Source of the DNA: an uncultured Roseburia sp.
GTDB taxonomy: Bacteria; Bacillota; Clostridia; Lachnospirales; Lachnospiraceae
Assembly (NCBI GenBank): GCA_934309475.1
Contig: CAKRDK010000011.1
Span: 1 to 64,000, forward strand
Length of the DNA stretch: 64,000 bases
Direction: 5' to 3'
The notes below the pieces were generated by a model that was not told the DNA's origin, did not search any database, and saw nothing but the letters and a program-made list of their open reading frames with translations. Positions 48,981-58,316 of the stretch are shown here, one piece after another. Numbering within the stretch: the first letter of the stretch is position 1; every line of letters begins with the position of its first letter. The position numbers were made by a program, and so were the translations under genes.

Positions 48981-50027
48981 CTATTTTTCAACAGAAAAAC
49001 AATATTTTGTGGTCGATTTGTAAGTATCGCCTGCTTTTAAAATCGGGGATACAAAATTCTTTTCATTGATGGCATTCGGGAAATACTGTGTCTCTAAACA
49101 AAATCCCTGGCGTTTTCCGTATACTGCACCGCCTTTTCCGCTATGATGTTCCACAAAGTTGCCGGAATAGAGCTGCATTCCGATACAGTCTGTGTAGACA
49201 TCCATACAGATTCCGCTCTCTGCCGCTTTTGCTCTCGCCGCAAGCTGTAAAACGGCATCTGCTTTATCGAGTACAAAGTTGTGGTCATATCCCATTCCAA
49301 AATGTAACTGTTCAAAATCGGCTTCGATTTCTTCCCCGATTTTTTTCATTCTTCTAAAATCCATCGGTGTATCGGTTACTTTTTTGATTTCTCCGGTTGG
49401 AATTGCCTTCGGGCTTGAAACCGGTGTGTAGTAGGAAGCTAAAATCTCTAATTCCTGTTTCTCCACATTTCCGCTCTCATGTCCGTCTAAGTTAAAGTAG
49501 GAATGGTTCGTAAAGTTTGCTACCGTTGTCTTATCGGATACTGCCTCATATGTAATGGAAAGTTCATTTTCATCGGTGAGTTCGTAAGTCACTTTCACCT
49601 TCATCGTTCCAGGGAATCCCTGCTCTTTGTCCGCACTCACACAGGAAAACTCCATTTTCTGAGCACCGGCTTCTTGAAACTCCCATACTTTATCATGTAA
49701 GCCGTTTGAACCACTATGCAAATTGTTTTCATTGTCATTTACTTCTAATGAATAAGTTACACCGTCAATCTCGCAGGATGCATCTGAGATTCTGTTTGCA
49801 TATCTTCCGATAACAGCTCCAAAATAATAGGTGTGGTTCTGGTAATCGAGTGCATTGTCATATCCTAATACCACATCGCGCAATGTTCCGTTTTTATCCG
49901 GCACTTTTACGGATACGATTGTTGTTCCTAACGATGCAATCGAAACCTCCATCTGATTTTTGTTTTTCATGGTATATAAACAGACTTCCTGTCCGTTCTT
50001 TGTCTTTCCAAATTCTCTTTTTTCCAT
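48981..50027 (-). CDS. galM: Aldose 1-epimerase (mutarotase)
   Basis: Interconverts alpha and beta anomers of aldoses, here presumably arabinose or galactose freed by the GH27 enzyme. 348 residues from the chosen ATG (MEKREFGKT), with GAGAGG upstream; longer in-frame starts have none. Conserved regions: NRISDASCEIDGV, LHSGSNGLHDKVWE, NHSYFNLDGH and the catalytic Glu in FCLETQYFPNA. Last gene of the arabinose run, 28 bases after araD. Confidence 0.92.
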   Translation of the reverse strand: MEKREFGKTKNGQEVCLYTMKNKNQMEVSIASLGTTIVSVKVPDKNGTLRDVVLGYDNALDYQNHTYYFGAVIGRYANRISDASCEIDGVTYSLEVNDNENNLHSGSNGLHDKVWEFQEAGAQKMEFSCVSADKEQGFPGTMKVKVTYELTDENELSITYEAVSDKTTVANFTNHSYFNLDGHESGNVEKQELEILASYYTPVSSPKAIPTGEIKKVTDTPMDFRRMKKIGEEIEADFEQLHFGMGYDHNFVLDKADAVLQLAARAKAAESGICMDVYTDCIGMQLYSGNFVEHHSGKGGAVYGKRQGFCLETQYFPNAINEKNFVSPILKAGDTYKSTTKYCFSVEK

Positions 50028-50055
50028 GTCTGACCTCTCTTTTTTTTGACTGCTT

Positions 50056-50751
50056 TTAATTCTGTCCGTAGTATGCATTCGCACCGTGTTTGCGGTAAAA
50101 ATGCTTTTCCTTGATGGAATCCGGTGCCGGCTGTACCTGTGGATTCAACAACTCCGTATTCTTTGCCATTTTGGCAACTTCTTCTAAGACAACTGCATTG
50201 TGAACTGCCTCAGCCGCATCTTTTCCCCAGGTAAACGGACCATGATTCTTGCAGAGAACTGCCGGTGTATACATCGGATTCATGCCGCGTTCCTCAAATG
50301 TCTCGATTATAACTACGCCTGTATTTTTCTCATAGGCTTCTTCAATCTCTTCCGGTGTCAGATTTCTTGCACACGGAATTGCACCCAAAAAGTAATCGGC
50401 ATGTGTTGTTCCATAGAGCGGAATATCTCTTCCCGCCTGCGCCCACGCTACTGCTTCCGGTGAATGGGTATGCACAATACCCCCGATTTCCGGATATTTT
50501 TTATAGAGTTCTAAGTGTGTTGCCGTGTCGGAAGACGGTTTGTATCTTCCCTCAATCTTATTGCCCTCTAAATCCATTACAACCATATCTTCCGGTGTCA
50601 GTTTATCATAATCCACACCGCTTGGTTTGATGACAAAATAGCCCGTCTCACGGTCAATTCCGCTTACATTTCCCCATGTATAAGTAATCAGTCCACGCTT
50701 CGGCAGCTCCATATTTGCCTCGTAAACCTCCCGCTTTAATTCTTCTAACAT
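50056..50751 (-). CDS. araD: L-ribulose-5-phosphate 4-epimerase
   Basis: Converts L-ribulose-5-phosphate to D-xylulose-5-phosphate, the last arabinose-specific step. 231 residues, class II aldolase fold; zinc ligands His-x-His in [13 protein letters not shown] and His in VLCKNHGPF, plus TTHADYF. The ATG of MLEELKREV (50751) has AAGGAG upstream and gives the normal family length; a longer in-frame start lacks support. It lies between the transketolase genes and galM. Confidence 0.95.
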   Translation of the reverse strand: MLEELKREVYEANMELPKRGLITYTWGNVSGIDRETGYFVIKPSGVDYDKLTPEDMVVMDLEGNKIEGRYKPSSDTATHLELYKKYPEIGGIVHTHSPEAVAWAQAGRDIPLYGTTHADYFLGAIPCARNLTPEEIEEAYEKNTGVVIIETFEERGMNPMYTPAVLCKNHGPFTWGKDAAEAVHNAVVLEEVAKMAKNTELLNPQVQPAPDSIKEKHFYRKHGANAYYGQN

Positions 50752-50839
50752 CGCTTTTCTCCTTTTTGCTTTTACCCGAAAAACGGACGCCACAAAATTC
50801 TTTCATCACGTAAGATTCTGCACGCATCCGTTTTGCATG

Positions 50840-51784
50840 TTATGATTTCATTTCTTTTATAATACGGTTTGCAATTCCCTCTGCATCGAGTTCATATTTA
50901 TGAAGCAGTTCTTTTGCCGGACCGGATTCCCCAAAGACATCCTTGACACCGATACGTGTGATTGGAGTCGGGCACTTCTCGCCGAGCACTTCGCTGACGG
51001 CACTTCCGAGTCCTCCGATAATGGAGTGTTCCTCTACGGTAAAAATTCTGCCTGTCTTTTTTGCCGCATTGATAACGATTTCTTCGTCTAACGGCTTAAT
51101 GGTATGGATATTGATTACCTGTGCATCAATTCCTTTTTCTGCTAACAACTTGGCAGCTTCCACTGATTCCGATACACAAAGCCCGGTTGCAATGATAGTG
51201 CAGTCCTTTCCGTCTTTTAACTCTACACCTTTTCCAATTTTAAATTCATAAGTTGCTTCATCGTTTAAAACCGGAACGGCAAGTCTGCCGAAACGCAGAT
51301 ACACCGGTCCTTCATATTCATATGCCGCTTTCACTGCTGCTCTCGCTTCCACATCATCACATGGATTGATGACTACCATGCCCGGAATTGCGCGCATCAG
51401 GGCAATATCTTCGTTACACTGGTGTGTTGCACCGTCTTCTCCGACGGAGATACCGGCGTGAGTCGCACCGATTTTTACATTCAGATGCGGATAACCGATG
51501 GAGTTACGCACCTGCTCGTAGGAACGTCCTGCTGCAAACATCGCAAATGTACTGATAAACGGTACAAATCCACAGGTTGACATTCCTGCTGCAATTCCCG
51601 TCATATTTGCTTCTGCGATACCACAGTCGATATGTCTTTCCGGGAACGCCTTCTTAAAAATACCTGTCTTTGTCGCTGCTGCAAGGTCTGCATCTAAGAC
51701 AACTAAGTTCTCATGTTCTTTTCCAAGCTCAGCTAAAGCATTACCGTAGCTCTCTCTTGTTGCAATCTTTTTTACTTCTGGCAT
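50840..51784 (-). CDS. Transketolase, C-terminal subunit
   Basis: 314 residues holding the pyrimidine-binding and C-terminal domains of transketolase (ATRESYGNALAELG, GIAEANMTGIAAGMS, SVGEDGATHQCNED). With the N-terminal subunit it makes a split enzyme, common in Clostridia. Starts 13 bases inside the end of that gene. It shuttles two-carbon units so that xylulose-5-phosphate from arabinose reaches glycolysis. Confidence 0.94.
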   Translation of the reverse strand: MPEVKKIATRESYGNALAELGKEHENLVVLDADLAAATKTGIFKKAFPERHIDCGIAEANMTGIAAGMSTCGFVPFISTFAMFAAGRSYEQVRNSIGYPHLNVKIGATHAGISVGEDGATHQCNEDIALMRAIPGMVVINPCDDVEARAAVKAAYEYEGPVYLRFGRLAVPVLNDEATYEFKIGKGVELKDGKDCTIIATGLCVSESVEAAKLLAEKGIDAQVINIHTIKPLDEEIVINAAKKTGRIFTVEEHSIIGGLGSAVSEVLGEKCPTPITRIGVKDVFGESGPAKELLHKYELDAEGIANRIIKEMKS

Positions 51785-52608
51785 AATGCTTCACCTGCCT
51801 TTCTCAAATCTTCCATTGCGATTTCGTATTCTTCATCGTTTGGTGCTTTTCCATGCCAGCCGACACTGTTCTCCATGTATGAGACACCCAGTCCCTTGAT
51901 GGTATGTGCTACGATGGCAGTCGGCATTCCCTTGGTCTCTCTTGCCTCTTTGAATGCTTTTTCAATCTCATCAAAATCATTTCCGTTGATGTTGATAACA
52001 TGGAAATTAAAGGCTTCGAATTTCTTGTCAATCGGGTATGGTGAGCAGACTTCATCGAGTGAACCATCAATCTGAAGATTGTTATTGTCTACAATCACAC
52101 ATAAATTGTCTAATTTACGATGACCTGCAAACATCGCTGCCTCCCAGATCTGTCCCTCTTCAATCTCGCCGTCGCCGCAGAGACAATAGACGCGGTAGTC
52201 TTCTTTTTTCATTTTTCCGGCGAGTGCCATTCCAACAGCCGCTGACAATCCCTGTCCCAAAGAACCGGATGACATGTCAACACCCGGAATATGTTTCATA
52301 TCAGGATGTCCCTGTAAGTAGGAACCGGTATGACGAAGTGTCAGTAAATCCTCCACCGGGAAATATCCTCTGTTTGCCAATACGGAATAAAGTCCCGGCG
52401 CTGTATGTCCTTTAGACAGCACGAAACGGTCTCTATCCTCTTTCTTTGGATTCTTCGGATCGATATTCATCTCTTCAAAATATAAATATGTAAAAATGTC
52501 TGCTGCGGAAAGGGAGCCACCCGGATGACCAGCTTTTGCGCTGTGCACCGATGAGACAATTCCCTTACGAACCTCAACAGCCGTCTTTTGAAGTTCTAAC
52601 TTGTTCAT
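51772..52608 (-). CDS. Transketolase, N-terminal subunit
   Basis: 278 residues with the TPP-binding domain (SAKAGHPGGSLSAADI, GHTAPGLYS, GSLGQGLSAAVGMA, CGDGEIEEGQIWEA). Complements the C-terminal subunit. Between it and the upstream transaldolase gene lies a 48-bp tandem repeat with hairpins. Confidence 0.95.
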   Translation of the reverse strand: MNKLELQKTAVEVRKGIVSSVHSAKAGHPGGSLSAADIFTYLYFEEMNIDPKNPKKEDRDRFVLSKGHTAPGLYSVLANRGYFPVEDLLTLRHTGSYLQGHPDMKHIPGVDMSSGSLGQGLSAAVGMALAGKMKKEDYRVYCLCGDGEIEEGQIWEAAMFAGHRKLDNLCVIVDNNNLQIDGSLDEVCSPYPIDKKFEAFNFHVININGNDFDEIEKAFKEARETKGMPTAIVAHTIKGLGVSYMENSVGWHGKAPNDEEYEIAMEDLRKAGEALCQK

Positions 52609-52630
52609 GACTTTCTCCTTTTTCTCTTAT

Positions 52631-52740
52631 TCTCCGAACACCGCAAAGCGGTGTCTAAAATATTCCGGTTATTCTTATTCTCCAAACACCGCAAAGCGGT
52701 GTCTAAAATATTCCGATTATTCTTATTCTCCGAACACCGC
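52631..52740 (-). repeat. 48-bp tandem repeat copied from the transaldolase 3' end
   Basis: TCTCCGAACACCGC recurs at 52631, 52679 (one base changed) and 52727, a period of exactly 48 bases. The third unit is the real end of the transaldolase gene (last codons and stop); the first two are copies in the spacer, each containing the hairpin ACACCGC-TTT-GCGGTGT. It separates the transaldolase and transketolase genes. Confidence 0.88.
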
Positions 52741-53376
52741 TTTATAGTCCGCCTGGAATTTTGCGATTCCCTGATCTGTCAGTGGATGTTTTGTCATCTG
52801 CTCGATTACTTTATATGGTACTGTTGCAATGTGTGCGCCTGCTAATGCACAGTCTGTTACATGAATTGGATTGCGGACAGATGCTGCAATGATTTCTGTC
52901 TCATAACCGTAGTTGTCAAAAATCTGTACAATGTCCTGAATCAAATCGATTCCTGCCATGCTGATATCATCTAATCTTCCTAAAAACGGAGAAACATACG
53001 TTGCGCCTGCTTCTGCTGCAAGCAATGCCTGGTTTGCGGAGAAAATCAATGTCACATTGGTCTTGATTCCTTCTGCGGATAATACTTTTACCGCTTTTAA
53101 TCCTTCTACAGTCATTGGAATCTTTACAACCATGTTTGGATGAATTGCTGCGATTTCTCTTCCTTCTTTAATCATCCCCTCTGCATCTACTGTCGTTGCT
53201 TTTACTTCCCCGCTGATAGGTCCGTCAACGATAGTTGTAATCTCTTTGATTACCTCGTTAAAATCTCTTCCCTCTTTTGCGATTAGAGATGGATTTGTTG
53301 TAACTCCACAGATAACCCCCATATCATTTGCTTTACGAATATCCTCTACGTTTGCTGTGTCGATAAAAAATTTCAT
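52723..53376 (-). CDS. tal: Transaldolase (TalC/MipB type)
   Basis: 217-residue small transaldolase. Schiff-base Lys85 in [19 protein letters not shown] and [10 protein letters not shown] are conserved. In this subfamily the fructose-6-phosphate aldolase has Gln and Tyr at two key sites, while true transaldolases have Glu and Phe; here they are Glu57 (GEVKATT) and Phe132 (VSPFLG), so transaldolase activity is the better call. It links the pentose phosphates made from arabinose to glycolysis. It heads the sub-operon tal-tkt-araD-galM, with its own promoter. Confidence 0.93.
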   Translation of the reverse strand: MKFFIDTANVEDIRKANDMGVICGVTTNPSLIAKEGRDFNEVIKEITTIVDGPISGEVKATTVDAEGMIKEGREIAAIHPNMVVKIPMTVEGLKAVKVLSAEGIKTNVTLIFSANQALLAAEAGATYVSPFLGRLDDISMAGIDLIQDIVQIFDNYGYETEIIAASVRNPIHVTDCALAGAHIATVPYKVIEQMTKHPLTDQGIAKFQADYKAVFGE

Positions 53377-53422
53377 TTCTTTCTTCTCCTTTTTTTGAAA
53401 TAATATATCATTTTTCCATAGT

Positions 53423-53434
53423 GTGCACGTGCAC
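53423..53434. promoter_or_regulatory. Palindromic operator GTGCACGTGCAC before the transaldolase gene
   Basis: A perfect 12-bp palindrome with a central CG, as in LacI-family operators, about 47 bases before the start codon and 10 bases downstream of the -10. It does not resemble the AraR sites upstream of araB and GH27. Confidence 0.6.
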
Positions 53435-53443
53435 GCTAACTAA

Positions 53444-53472
53444 ATCTTATCATATTCCTTTCTGCTCCAAAA
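53444..53472 (-). promoter_or_regulatory. Promoter for tal-tkt-araD-galM
   Basis: Minus strand extended -10 TGATAAGAT (53452-53444) with TTTTGG 17 bases before TAAGAT. The operator at 53423-53434 lies just downstream. Confidence 0.5.
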
Positions 53473-53516
53473 ATCAATCCTGTCTTACTATTTTTAGGAT
53501 TTTTCTTTGGAGCAGA
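53461..53516 (-). other. Long hairpin after araA
   Basis: TCTGCTCCAAA (53461-53471) pairs perfectly with TTTGGAGCAGA (53506-53516), with an inner AATCCT/AGGATT stem (53476-53481 and 53496-53501). It begins ten bases after the araA stop. There is no U-tract, so it is more likely an mRNA-protecting or processing structure than a terminator. The tal promoter starts inside it. Confidence 0.65.
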
Positions 53517-53525
53517 TGAATCTTT

Positions 53526-55022
53526 TTAGCGATAGAACAGATTTCCGAGCATCAAATCTTTCTTGAAGTCGCGAATCTTGGTATCTTTGTCAATGTATAC
53601 CGCTTCAATTCCCATTGCTGCTGCCCAGTCACCCATCTGTTCTGCAGTCAGATCATAGGTAAATGCTGTGTGGTGTGCTCCACCTGCTAAAATCCATGCC
53701 TCTGCTCCTGTATATAAATCAGGCTGTGGTGTCCAGAAGTTTGTTGCTACCGGAAGTTTTGGCATAGGTTTTTCACATTTCTTACATTCAACGTCATTGA
53801 TAATTAAGCGGAATCTGTTTCCTAAATCAACTAAAGATGTTGCAATACCTGCTCCCTCTTTGGATGTAAAGACAAGTCTTGCAGGGTCTTCTCTGTCTCC
53901 CATGGATAACGGCTGGCATTTGATGCTGATTGGACCATCTGCGATGGTAGGACAAATTTCTAACATGTGTGCTTCTAAGATTCCCTCTTTTCCTTTTACA
54001 AGGTTGTAGGTGTAATCCTCTAACATGGAAGTACCTTTTGCATCTTTCATTCCCTCAGACATGATTTTCATCAAACGTACCATGGCTGCAACTTTCCAGT
54101 CACCTTCTGCTCCAAAACCATATCCTTTTTCCATCAATCTCTGGATGGCAAGTCCCGGAAGCTGTTTTAAAGCGCCGAGGTCACCAAAATGTGTGACGAT
54201 GGCATGATAATTTTTCTCCTCTAAGAAGCGCTCAAACCCAAGCTCAATCTGTGCCTGTACTGCCACGTGTCTTTTGAATTCTTCCGGATCTCTTCCTTCT
54301 AATAAAATGTCATATTTGCTGTAATACTCGTCAACTAACGCATTTGTATCGGATGCTGATACTGCTGCAACAGCCTCTGCGATTTCATTGACCGGATAAG
54401 TATCCACTTCCCAGCCGAATTTCAACTGTGCTTCTACTTTATCGCCTTCTGTAACGGCTACATTTCTCATGTTATCCGCAACACGCATAACACGGATATG
54501 GCTACTCTCGATAACTCCGACTGCAGTGCGCATCCAGGAGCCAATCTTTTTCTGTACGACTTCATCTGCCCAATATCCTACTACAACTTTACGTTCGATA
54601 CCCATACGTGTTACGATATGACCCCATTCTCTGTCGCCATGTGCAGACTGGTTCTCATTCATGAAATCCATGTCGATGGTGTCATATGGGATTTCTTCAT
54701 TAAACTGTGTATGTAAATGCATTAACGGTTTTCTGAGTTCTGACAGGCCTAAAATCCAGGATTTTGCCGGTGAGAATGTATGACACCAAACGATGACACC
54801 TGCACACTCTTCGTCCATATTTGCCTCGTTAAATGTTTTACGGATTAATTCGTTTGTGATTAAAGTAGGTTTCCAGACAACTTCGTATGGAAGCATTCCG
54901 GAAGCGTTTAATTTCTCCACGATAATCTGTGAATGTTCTGCCACTTTTCTTAAACATTCATCTCCGTATAAATCCTGTGATCCGGTACAAAACCAGAATT
55001 TGTAATTTTTTGTTTTTAACAT
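53526..55022 (-). CDS. araA: L-arabinose isomerase
   Basis: Converts L-arabinose to L-ribulose; Mn-dependent, cytoplasmic. 498 residues, full length (KNYKFWFCTGSQDLYGDECL, CAGVIVWCHTFSPAKSWI, GFGAEGDWKVAAMVRLMK with an acidic metal ligand, and AGGAHHTAFTYDL with His ligands). AAGGAG precedes the ATG. It lies 62 bases after araB and is followed by a large hairpin. Confidence 0.97.
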   Translation of the reverse strand: MLKTKNYKFWFCTGSQDLYGDECLRKVAEHSQIIVEKLNASGMLPYEVVWKPTLITNELIRKTFNEANMDEECAGVIVWCHTFSPAKSWILGLSELRKPLMHLHTQFNEEIPYDTIDMDFMNENQSAHGDREWGHIVTRMGIERKVVVGYWADEVVQKKIGSWMRTAVGVIESSHIRVMRVADNMRNVAVTEGDKVEAQLKFGWEVDTYPVNEIAEAVAAVSASDTNALVDEYYSKYDILLEGRDPEEFKRHVAVQAQIELGFERFLEEKNYHAIVTHFGDLGALKQLPGLAIQRLMEKGYGFGAEGDWKVAAMVRLMKIMSEGMKDAKGTSMLEDYTYNLVKGKEGILEAHMLEICPTIADGPISIKCQPLSMGDREDPARLVFTSKEGAGIATSLVDLGNRFRLIINDVECKKCEKPMPKLPVATNFWTPQPDLYTGAEAWILAGGAHHTAFTYDLTAEQMGDWAAAMGIEAVYIDKDTKIRDFKKDLMLGNLFYR

Positions 55023-55084
55023 AATTTCTTCTCCTTATTTTGATTCTATTTTGCAGTGCATCTTTTTGCACCGATGTGTTTGCC

Positions 55085-56683
55085 TTACAGTGGAAGCGCC
55101 TCAACTGCTGCTTTCTCTGCGGCAAGTGCTGCCTTGTAATGCTCAATGTATGCATCAAATCCTGCTACGTCTGCTGCATCCGGCTGCATTACCATTCCTT
55201 TTTCTCCTGCAAATACTTTTTCTCCGAGATAATGCTCTAAGGTCTCGCCCTCCTCTTTTCTTACCATATAAGAGGCAAGCAGTGCCATTCCCCAAGGGCC
55301 GCCTTCTCCGGCAGTCTCCATAACGGATACCGGTGCATTCATCGCAGCCGCTAAAATACTCTGTCCGACTCCTTTTGTCTTAAACAGGCCGCCATGTCCG
55401 TAAAGCGTATCTACCTTTACATGTTCTTCCTTAAAAAGAATGTCGCATCCGATTTTTAACGTTGCAAGTGACGCATACAGATGTGTGCGCATAAAGTTTG
55501 CAAGGCTTAACTTTGCATCCGGCTTGCGTACAAACAGCGGACGTCCTTCATTGATTCCCACAACAGGCTCTCCGGAAAAATAGTTGAATGCGGTCAGTCC
55601 GCCACAATCCTTATCACCCTCTAAAGCCTTGTTATACAATGTGCCGAACAGTTCATTCATATCAACCGTCATGCCAAATGCTTCTGCAAACTCTTTGAAC
55701 AGATTCACCCATGCATTCAAATCGGAAGTACAGTTGTTGCAGTGTACCATCGCTACCGCTTCACCGGATGGTGTCGTCACAAGGTCAAGTTCCTCATGTA
55801 CCGTTTTTAGCTCTTCCTCTAATACAACCATGGCAAAAACAGATGTTCCTGCCGATACATTTCCGGTTCTCACACCGACAGAATTTGTCGCTGCCATTCC
55901 CGTTCCGGCATCTCCCTCAGGAGGTGCAAGTGGAATACCTGCCTCTAATGTTCCGGTCACATCTAATAATTTTGCGCCCGCCTCGGTCAGATTGCCGGCG
56001 TGTGCGCCTGCCGGAAGAACCTTCGGAAGAATCTCTTCTATCCTCCATGGATAAGCTTTCACTTTCTCTAAGCCTGCAAACTGCTCTAACATTTTTGCAT
56101 TGTAATTGATGGTCTTAGAATCAATCGGGAACATACCGGATGCCTCTCCGACTCCAAGCACCTTCTCGCCGGTCAGTTTCCAGTGAATATAACCTGCCAG
56201 CGTTGTAAAATATGTAATTTTAGCAACATGCTCTTCTTTGTTTAAAATTGCCTGATATAAATGTGCAATGCTCCATCTCTGCGGAACATTAAATCCAAAT
56301 ACTTTTGTCAGCTCTGCTGCCGCCTCTTCTGTTATGGTATTTCTCCAGGTACGGAACGGCACAAGCAATTCATCTTTTTCATCAAATGCCATGTATCCGT
56401 GCATCATGCCGGAAAAACCGATTGCAGCTAATTTTTTCACCTTGACACCGTATTTCTTACTGACATCCTCTGTCATCTTCCGGTAGCAATCCTGTACCCC
56501 ATTCCAGATTGCATCGAGACTGTATGTCCAGATTCCATCTACAAGCTGGTTCTCCCATTCATGGTCTCCTGACGCGATTGGTGCGTGTGTCTCATCCACT
56601 AAAACCGCCTTGATTCTCGTAGAACCAAACTCGATACCAAGTACAGCATTACCACTCTCAATCGTGTTCTTTGCATTACTCAT
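55085..56683 (-). CDS. araB: L-ribulokinase (FGGY family)
   Basis: Phosphorylates L-ribulose. 532 residues, FGGY carbohydrate kinase: N-terminal phosphate loop [17 protein letters not shown], the [15 protein letters not shown] segment, [11 protein letters not shown], and C-terminal [20 protein letters not shown]. The sequence is closer to the xylulokinase-like ribulokinases of Clostridia than to Bacillus AraB, but position between araA and the AraR site supports the role. The AraR-type operator lies 50-80 bases upstream. Confidence 0.92.
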   Translation of the reverse strand: MSNAKNTIESGNAVLGIEFGSTRIKAVLVDETHAPIASGDHEWENQLVDGIWTYSLDAIWNGVQDCYRKMTEDVSKKYGVKVKKLAAIGFSGMMHGYMAFDEKDELLVPFRTWRNTITEEAAAELTKVFGFNVPQRWSIAHLYQAILNKEEHVAKITYFTTLAGYIHWKLTGEKVLGVGEASGMFPIDSKTINYNAKMLEQFAGLEKVKAYPWRIEEILPKVLPAGAHAGNLTEAGAKLLDVTGTLEAGIPLAPPEGDAGTGMAATNSVGVRTGNVSAGTSVFAMVVLEEELKTVHEELDLVTTPSGEAVAMVHCNNCTSDLNAWVNLFKEFAEAFGMTVDMNELFGTLYNKALEGDKDCGGLTAFNYFSGEPVVGINEGRPLFVRKPDAKLSLANFMRTHLYASLATLKIGCDILFKEEHVKVDTLYGHGGLFKTKGVGQSILAAAMNAPVSVMETAGEGGPWGMALLASYMVRKEEGETLEHYLGEKVFAGEKGMVMQPDAADVAGFDAYIEHYKAALAAEKAAVEALPL

Positions 56684-56734
56684 ATCTTTACCTTCCCTTT
56701 CTGTTGTGCAACGTTATTGCTATACTCTTATCGT

Positions 56735-56764
56735 ACAACTTGTATTGTCGGGTTTACAAGTTGT
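56735..56764. promoter_or_regulatory. Probable AraR operator before araB
   Basis: ACAACTTGTA (56735-56744) and TACAAGTTGT (56755-56764) form a perfect 10-bp inverted repeat with a 10-base spacer. On the minus strand the right arm supplies TTGTAA as a -35, with TACGAT 18 bases on as a weak -10, so binding would block transcription. Confidence 0.7.
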
Positions 56765-56812
56765 TTTTTGCTAAATTATATATTTTTCTAAAATAATTTA
56801 TTTTTGTCAAAA

Positions 56813-58132
56813 TTAATGAGCCGTTTCACCGATTGCAAAAATCTTCACATCATGACGTCCCACTTTTGCCCGGATTACGCCATCTGCAACTTCCGTCTTC
56901 TCACCGCTCCAAAGTTCTGTCGCAGTTTCTTTTTCTGTCAGCGCAAAATCTTTTAACTGCTCCGATTCTTTTACATCAAAGAACAATTCTCTCTCATCCT
57001 CCGCAAAGGAAAACAGTGCAACATAGGCTTCTTTTTTCTCTTTGCAGTAGCAGCTCCAGATGGCATGATGCTCATCTCTTTCTTCCTGGCGTCCAACGTA
57101 GTCGCAGGAAAGCAGCTTTAATATTTTTTCATTGGTCAGCAGGGCTAACGTCTCTGCATCAAGCCTTGTCAGTTCCGCACCTATCATCACCGGCGAGCCG
57201 AACATGCTCCACAATGTCATCATGGTTTTCTGTTCTTCTCTTGTAAAATTCGTCTGGCGCTCTGCCCCAAATTCTTTTCCAATCCAGCCTAGCGGCAACA
57301 TATCACAGTCCGGGAAACTTCCGGGTCTGACATGATTCTGCCACACCTCACAGCGCTCAAACATGGCTTTTAACAGTTCCCAGTTATCCCAGAAATCATC
57401 TGTGATGCGCCACATATTGGCATATTTTTCATAATGCCATGCCTTTTCGATTAACGCTGGTCCCGGTGAGAGACTTAATACGATATCGCGCCCGGTCTTC
57501 TCGATTGCTTTCTGCAGCATCTCAATTTCATGTGCTGCCGAATATGGATTTTCGGTGTATAAATTTGTATTACAGATGTCATCACATTTAATAAAGTCCA
57601 CGCCCCACTCTGCATAAAGCGCCGCAATCGAATCGTAATACTCCTGCGCCCCTTCTACACCGGCACGCACCCCATACATATCCGGATTCCATTTGCAGAT
57701 AGAAGACGGATCGGCAATCTCATCCGCACGGGCACTGCTTCCTAAAATAGCGCAATGTTTTTCTGCTGCACTTCTTGGAATTCCGCGCATAATGTGAATT
57801 CCAAATTTCAACCCAAGGCTGTGGATGTAATCCGCCAGCGGACGAAATCCCTTTCCATCTGCAGCAGATGGGAATTTATCTATGCAAGGCAGCAGTCTCG
57901 CATAGGCATCCATCTCGACACGTCCAAACGGGATATACTGATACTTCTCACGTATGCTCGCCGTATCATAAGCGTACCACTGAATATCGACAACCACATA
58001 TTCCCACCCATACTGTTTTAAATGAGCCGCCATATATTCTGCATTCGCCCGCACCTGCTCCTCGTTGACATTCGTATCATAATAATCGTAACTGTTCCAC
58101 CCCATCGGTGGATGCTGTAGTATAAACTTCAT
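56813..58132 (-). CDS. GH27 glycosidase (alpha-galactosidase or beta-L-arabinopyranosidase)
   Basis: 439 residues, no signal peptide, so it acts on imported oligosaccharides. The GH27 barrel starts PPMGWNSYDYYDTNVNEEQ; nucleophile Asp184 lies in FIKCDDICN and the acid/base Asp in MWRITDDFWDNW (245/246); MTLWSMFGSPVMIGAEL is the conserved later segment, followed by a beta-sandwich C-domain. The family is mostly alpha-galactosidases, but it also holds beta-L-arabinopyranosidases, and this gene sits between araR and araB behind an AraR-type operator. Substrate therefore is open, with arabinose release plausible. Confidence 0.82.
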   Translation of the reverse strand: MKFILQHPPMGWNSYDYYDTNVNEEQVRANAEYMAAHLKQYGWEYVVVDIQWYAYDTASIREKYQYIPFGRVEMDAYARLLPCIDKFPSAADGKGFRPLADYIHSLGLKFGIHIMRGIPRSAAEKHCAILGSSARADEIADPSSICKWNPDMYGVRAGVEGAQEYYDSIAALYAEWGVDFIKCDDICNTNLYTENPYSAAHEIEMLQKAIEKTGRDIVLSLSPGPALIEKAWHYEKYANMWRITDDFWDNWELLKAMFERCEVWQNHVRPGSFPDCDMLPLGWIGKEFGAERQTNFTREEQKTMMTLWSMFGSPVMIGAELTRLDAETLALLTNEKILKLLSCDYVGRQEERDEHHAIWSCYCKEKKEAYVALFSFAEDERELFFDVKESEQLKDFALTEKETATELWSGEKTEVADGVIRAKVGRHDVKIFAIGETAH

Positions 58133-58177
58133 GTAAAAATACCCTCCTTCTTCCTTCTCATTTCCCTTTAGTTTATT

Positions 58178-58200
58178 ACTTGTATGTCATTCGTACAAGT
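58178..58200. promoter_or_regulatory. Probable AraR operator and promoter before GH27
   Basis: ACTTGTA (58178-58184) and TACAAGT (58194-58200) form an inverted repeat with a 9-base spacer, sharing its half-site with the araB operator. On the minus strand TTGTAC, 17-base spacer and TAAACT form a good promoter whose -35 and spacer lie within the repeat. Confidence 0.72.
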
Positions 58201-58222
58201 TGTTTTTTTCCTAATCCAAAGG

Positions 58223-58268
58223 CAAAAAAAGAACCTCCAAATCTTTTTTTGACCTGGAGATTCTTTTG
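58223..58268 (-). terminator. Terminator after araR
   Basis: Minus strand AAGAATCTCCA pairs with TGGAGGTTCTT (one mismatch) and runs into TTTTT. It isolates araR from the GH27 promoter. Confidence 0.8.
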
Positions 58269-58316
58269 GGTAACTGTTTTATCTATTCGAATCGTTTCTT
58301 TTTATGATTCCATTTT

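Noticed and set aside
53461..53516. Rho-independent terminator after araA
   Set aside because: Stem is strong but no run of T follows on the minus strand; listed as a hairpin of unknown use.
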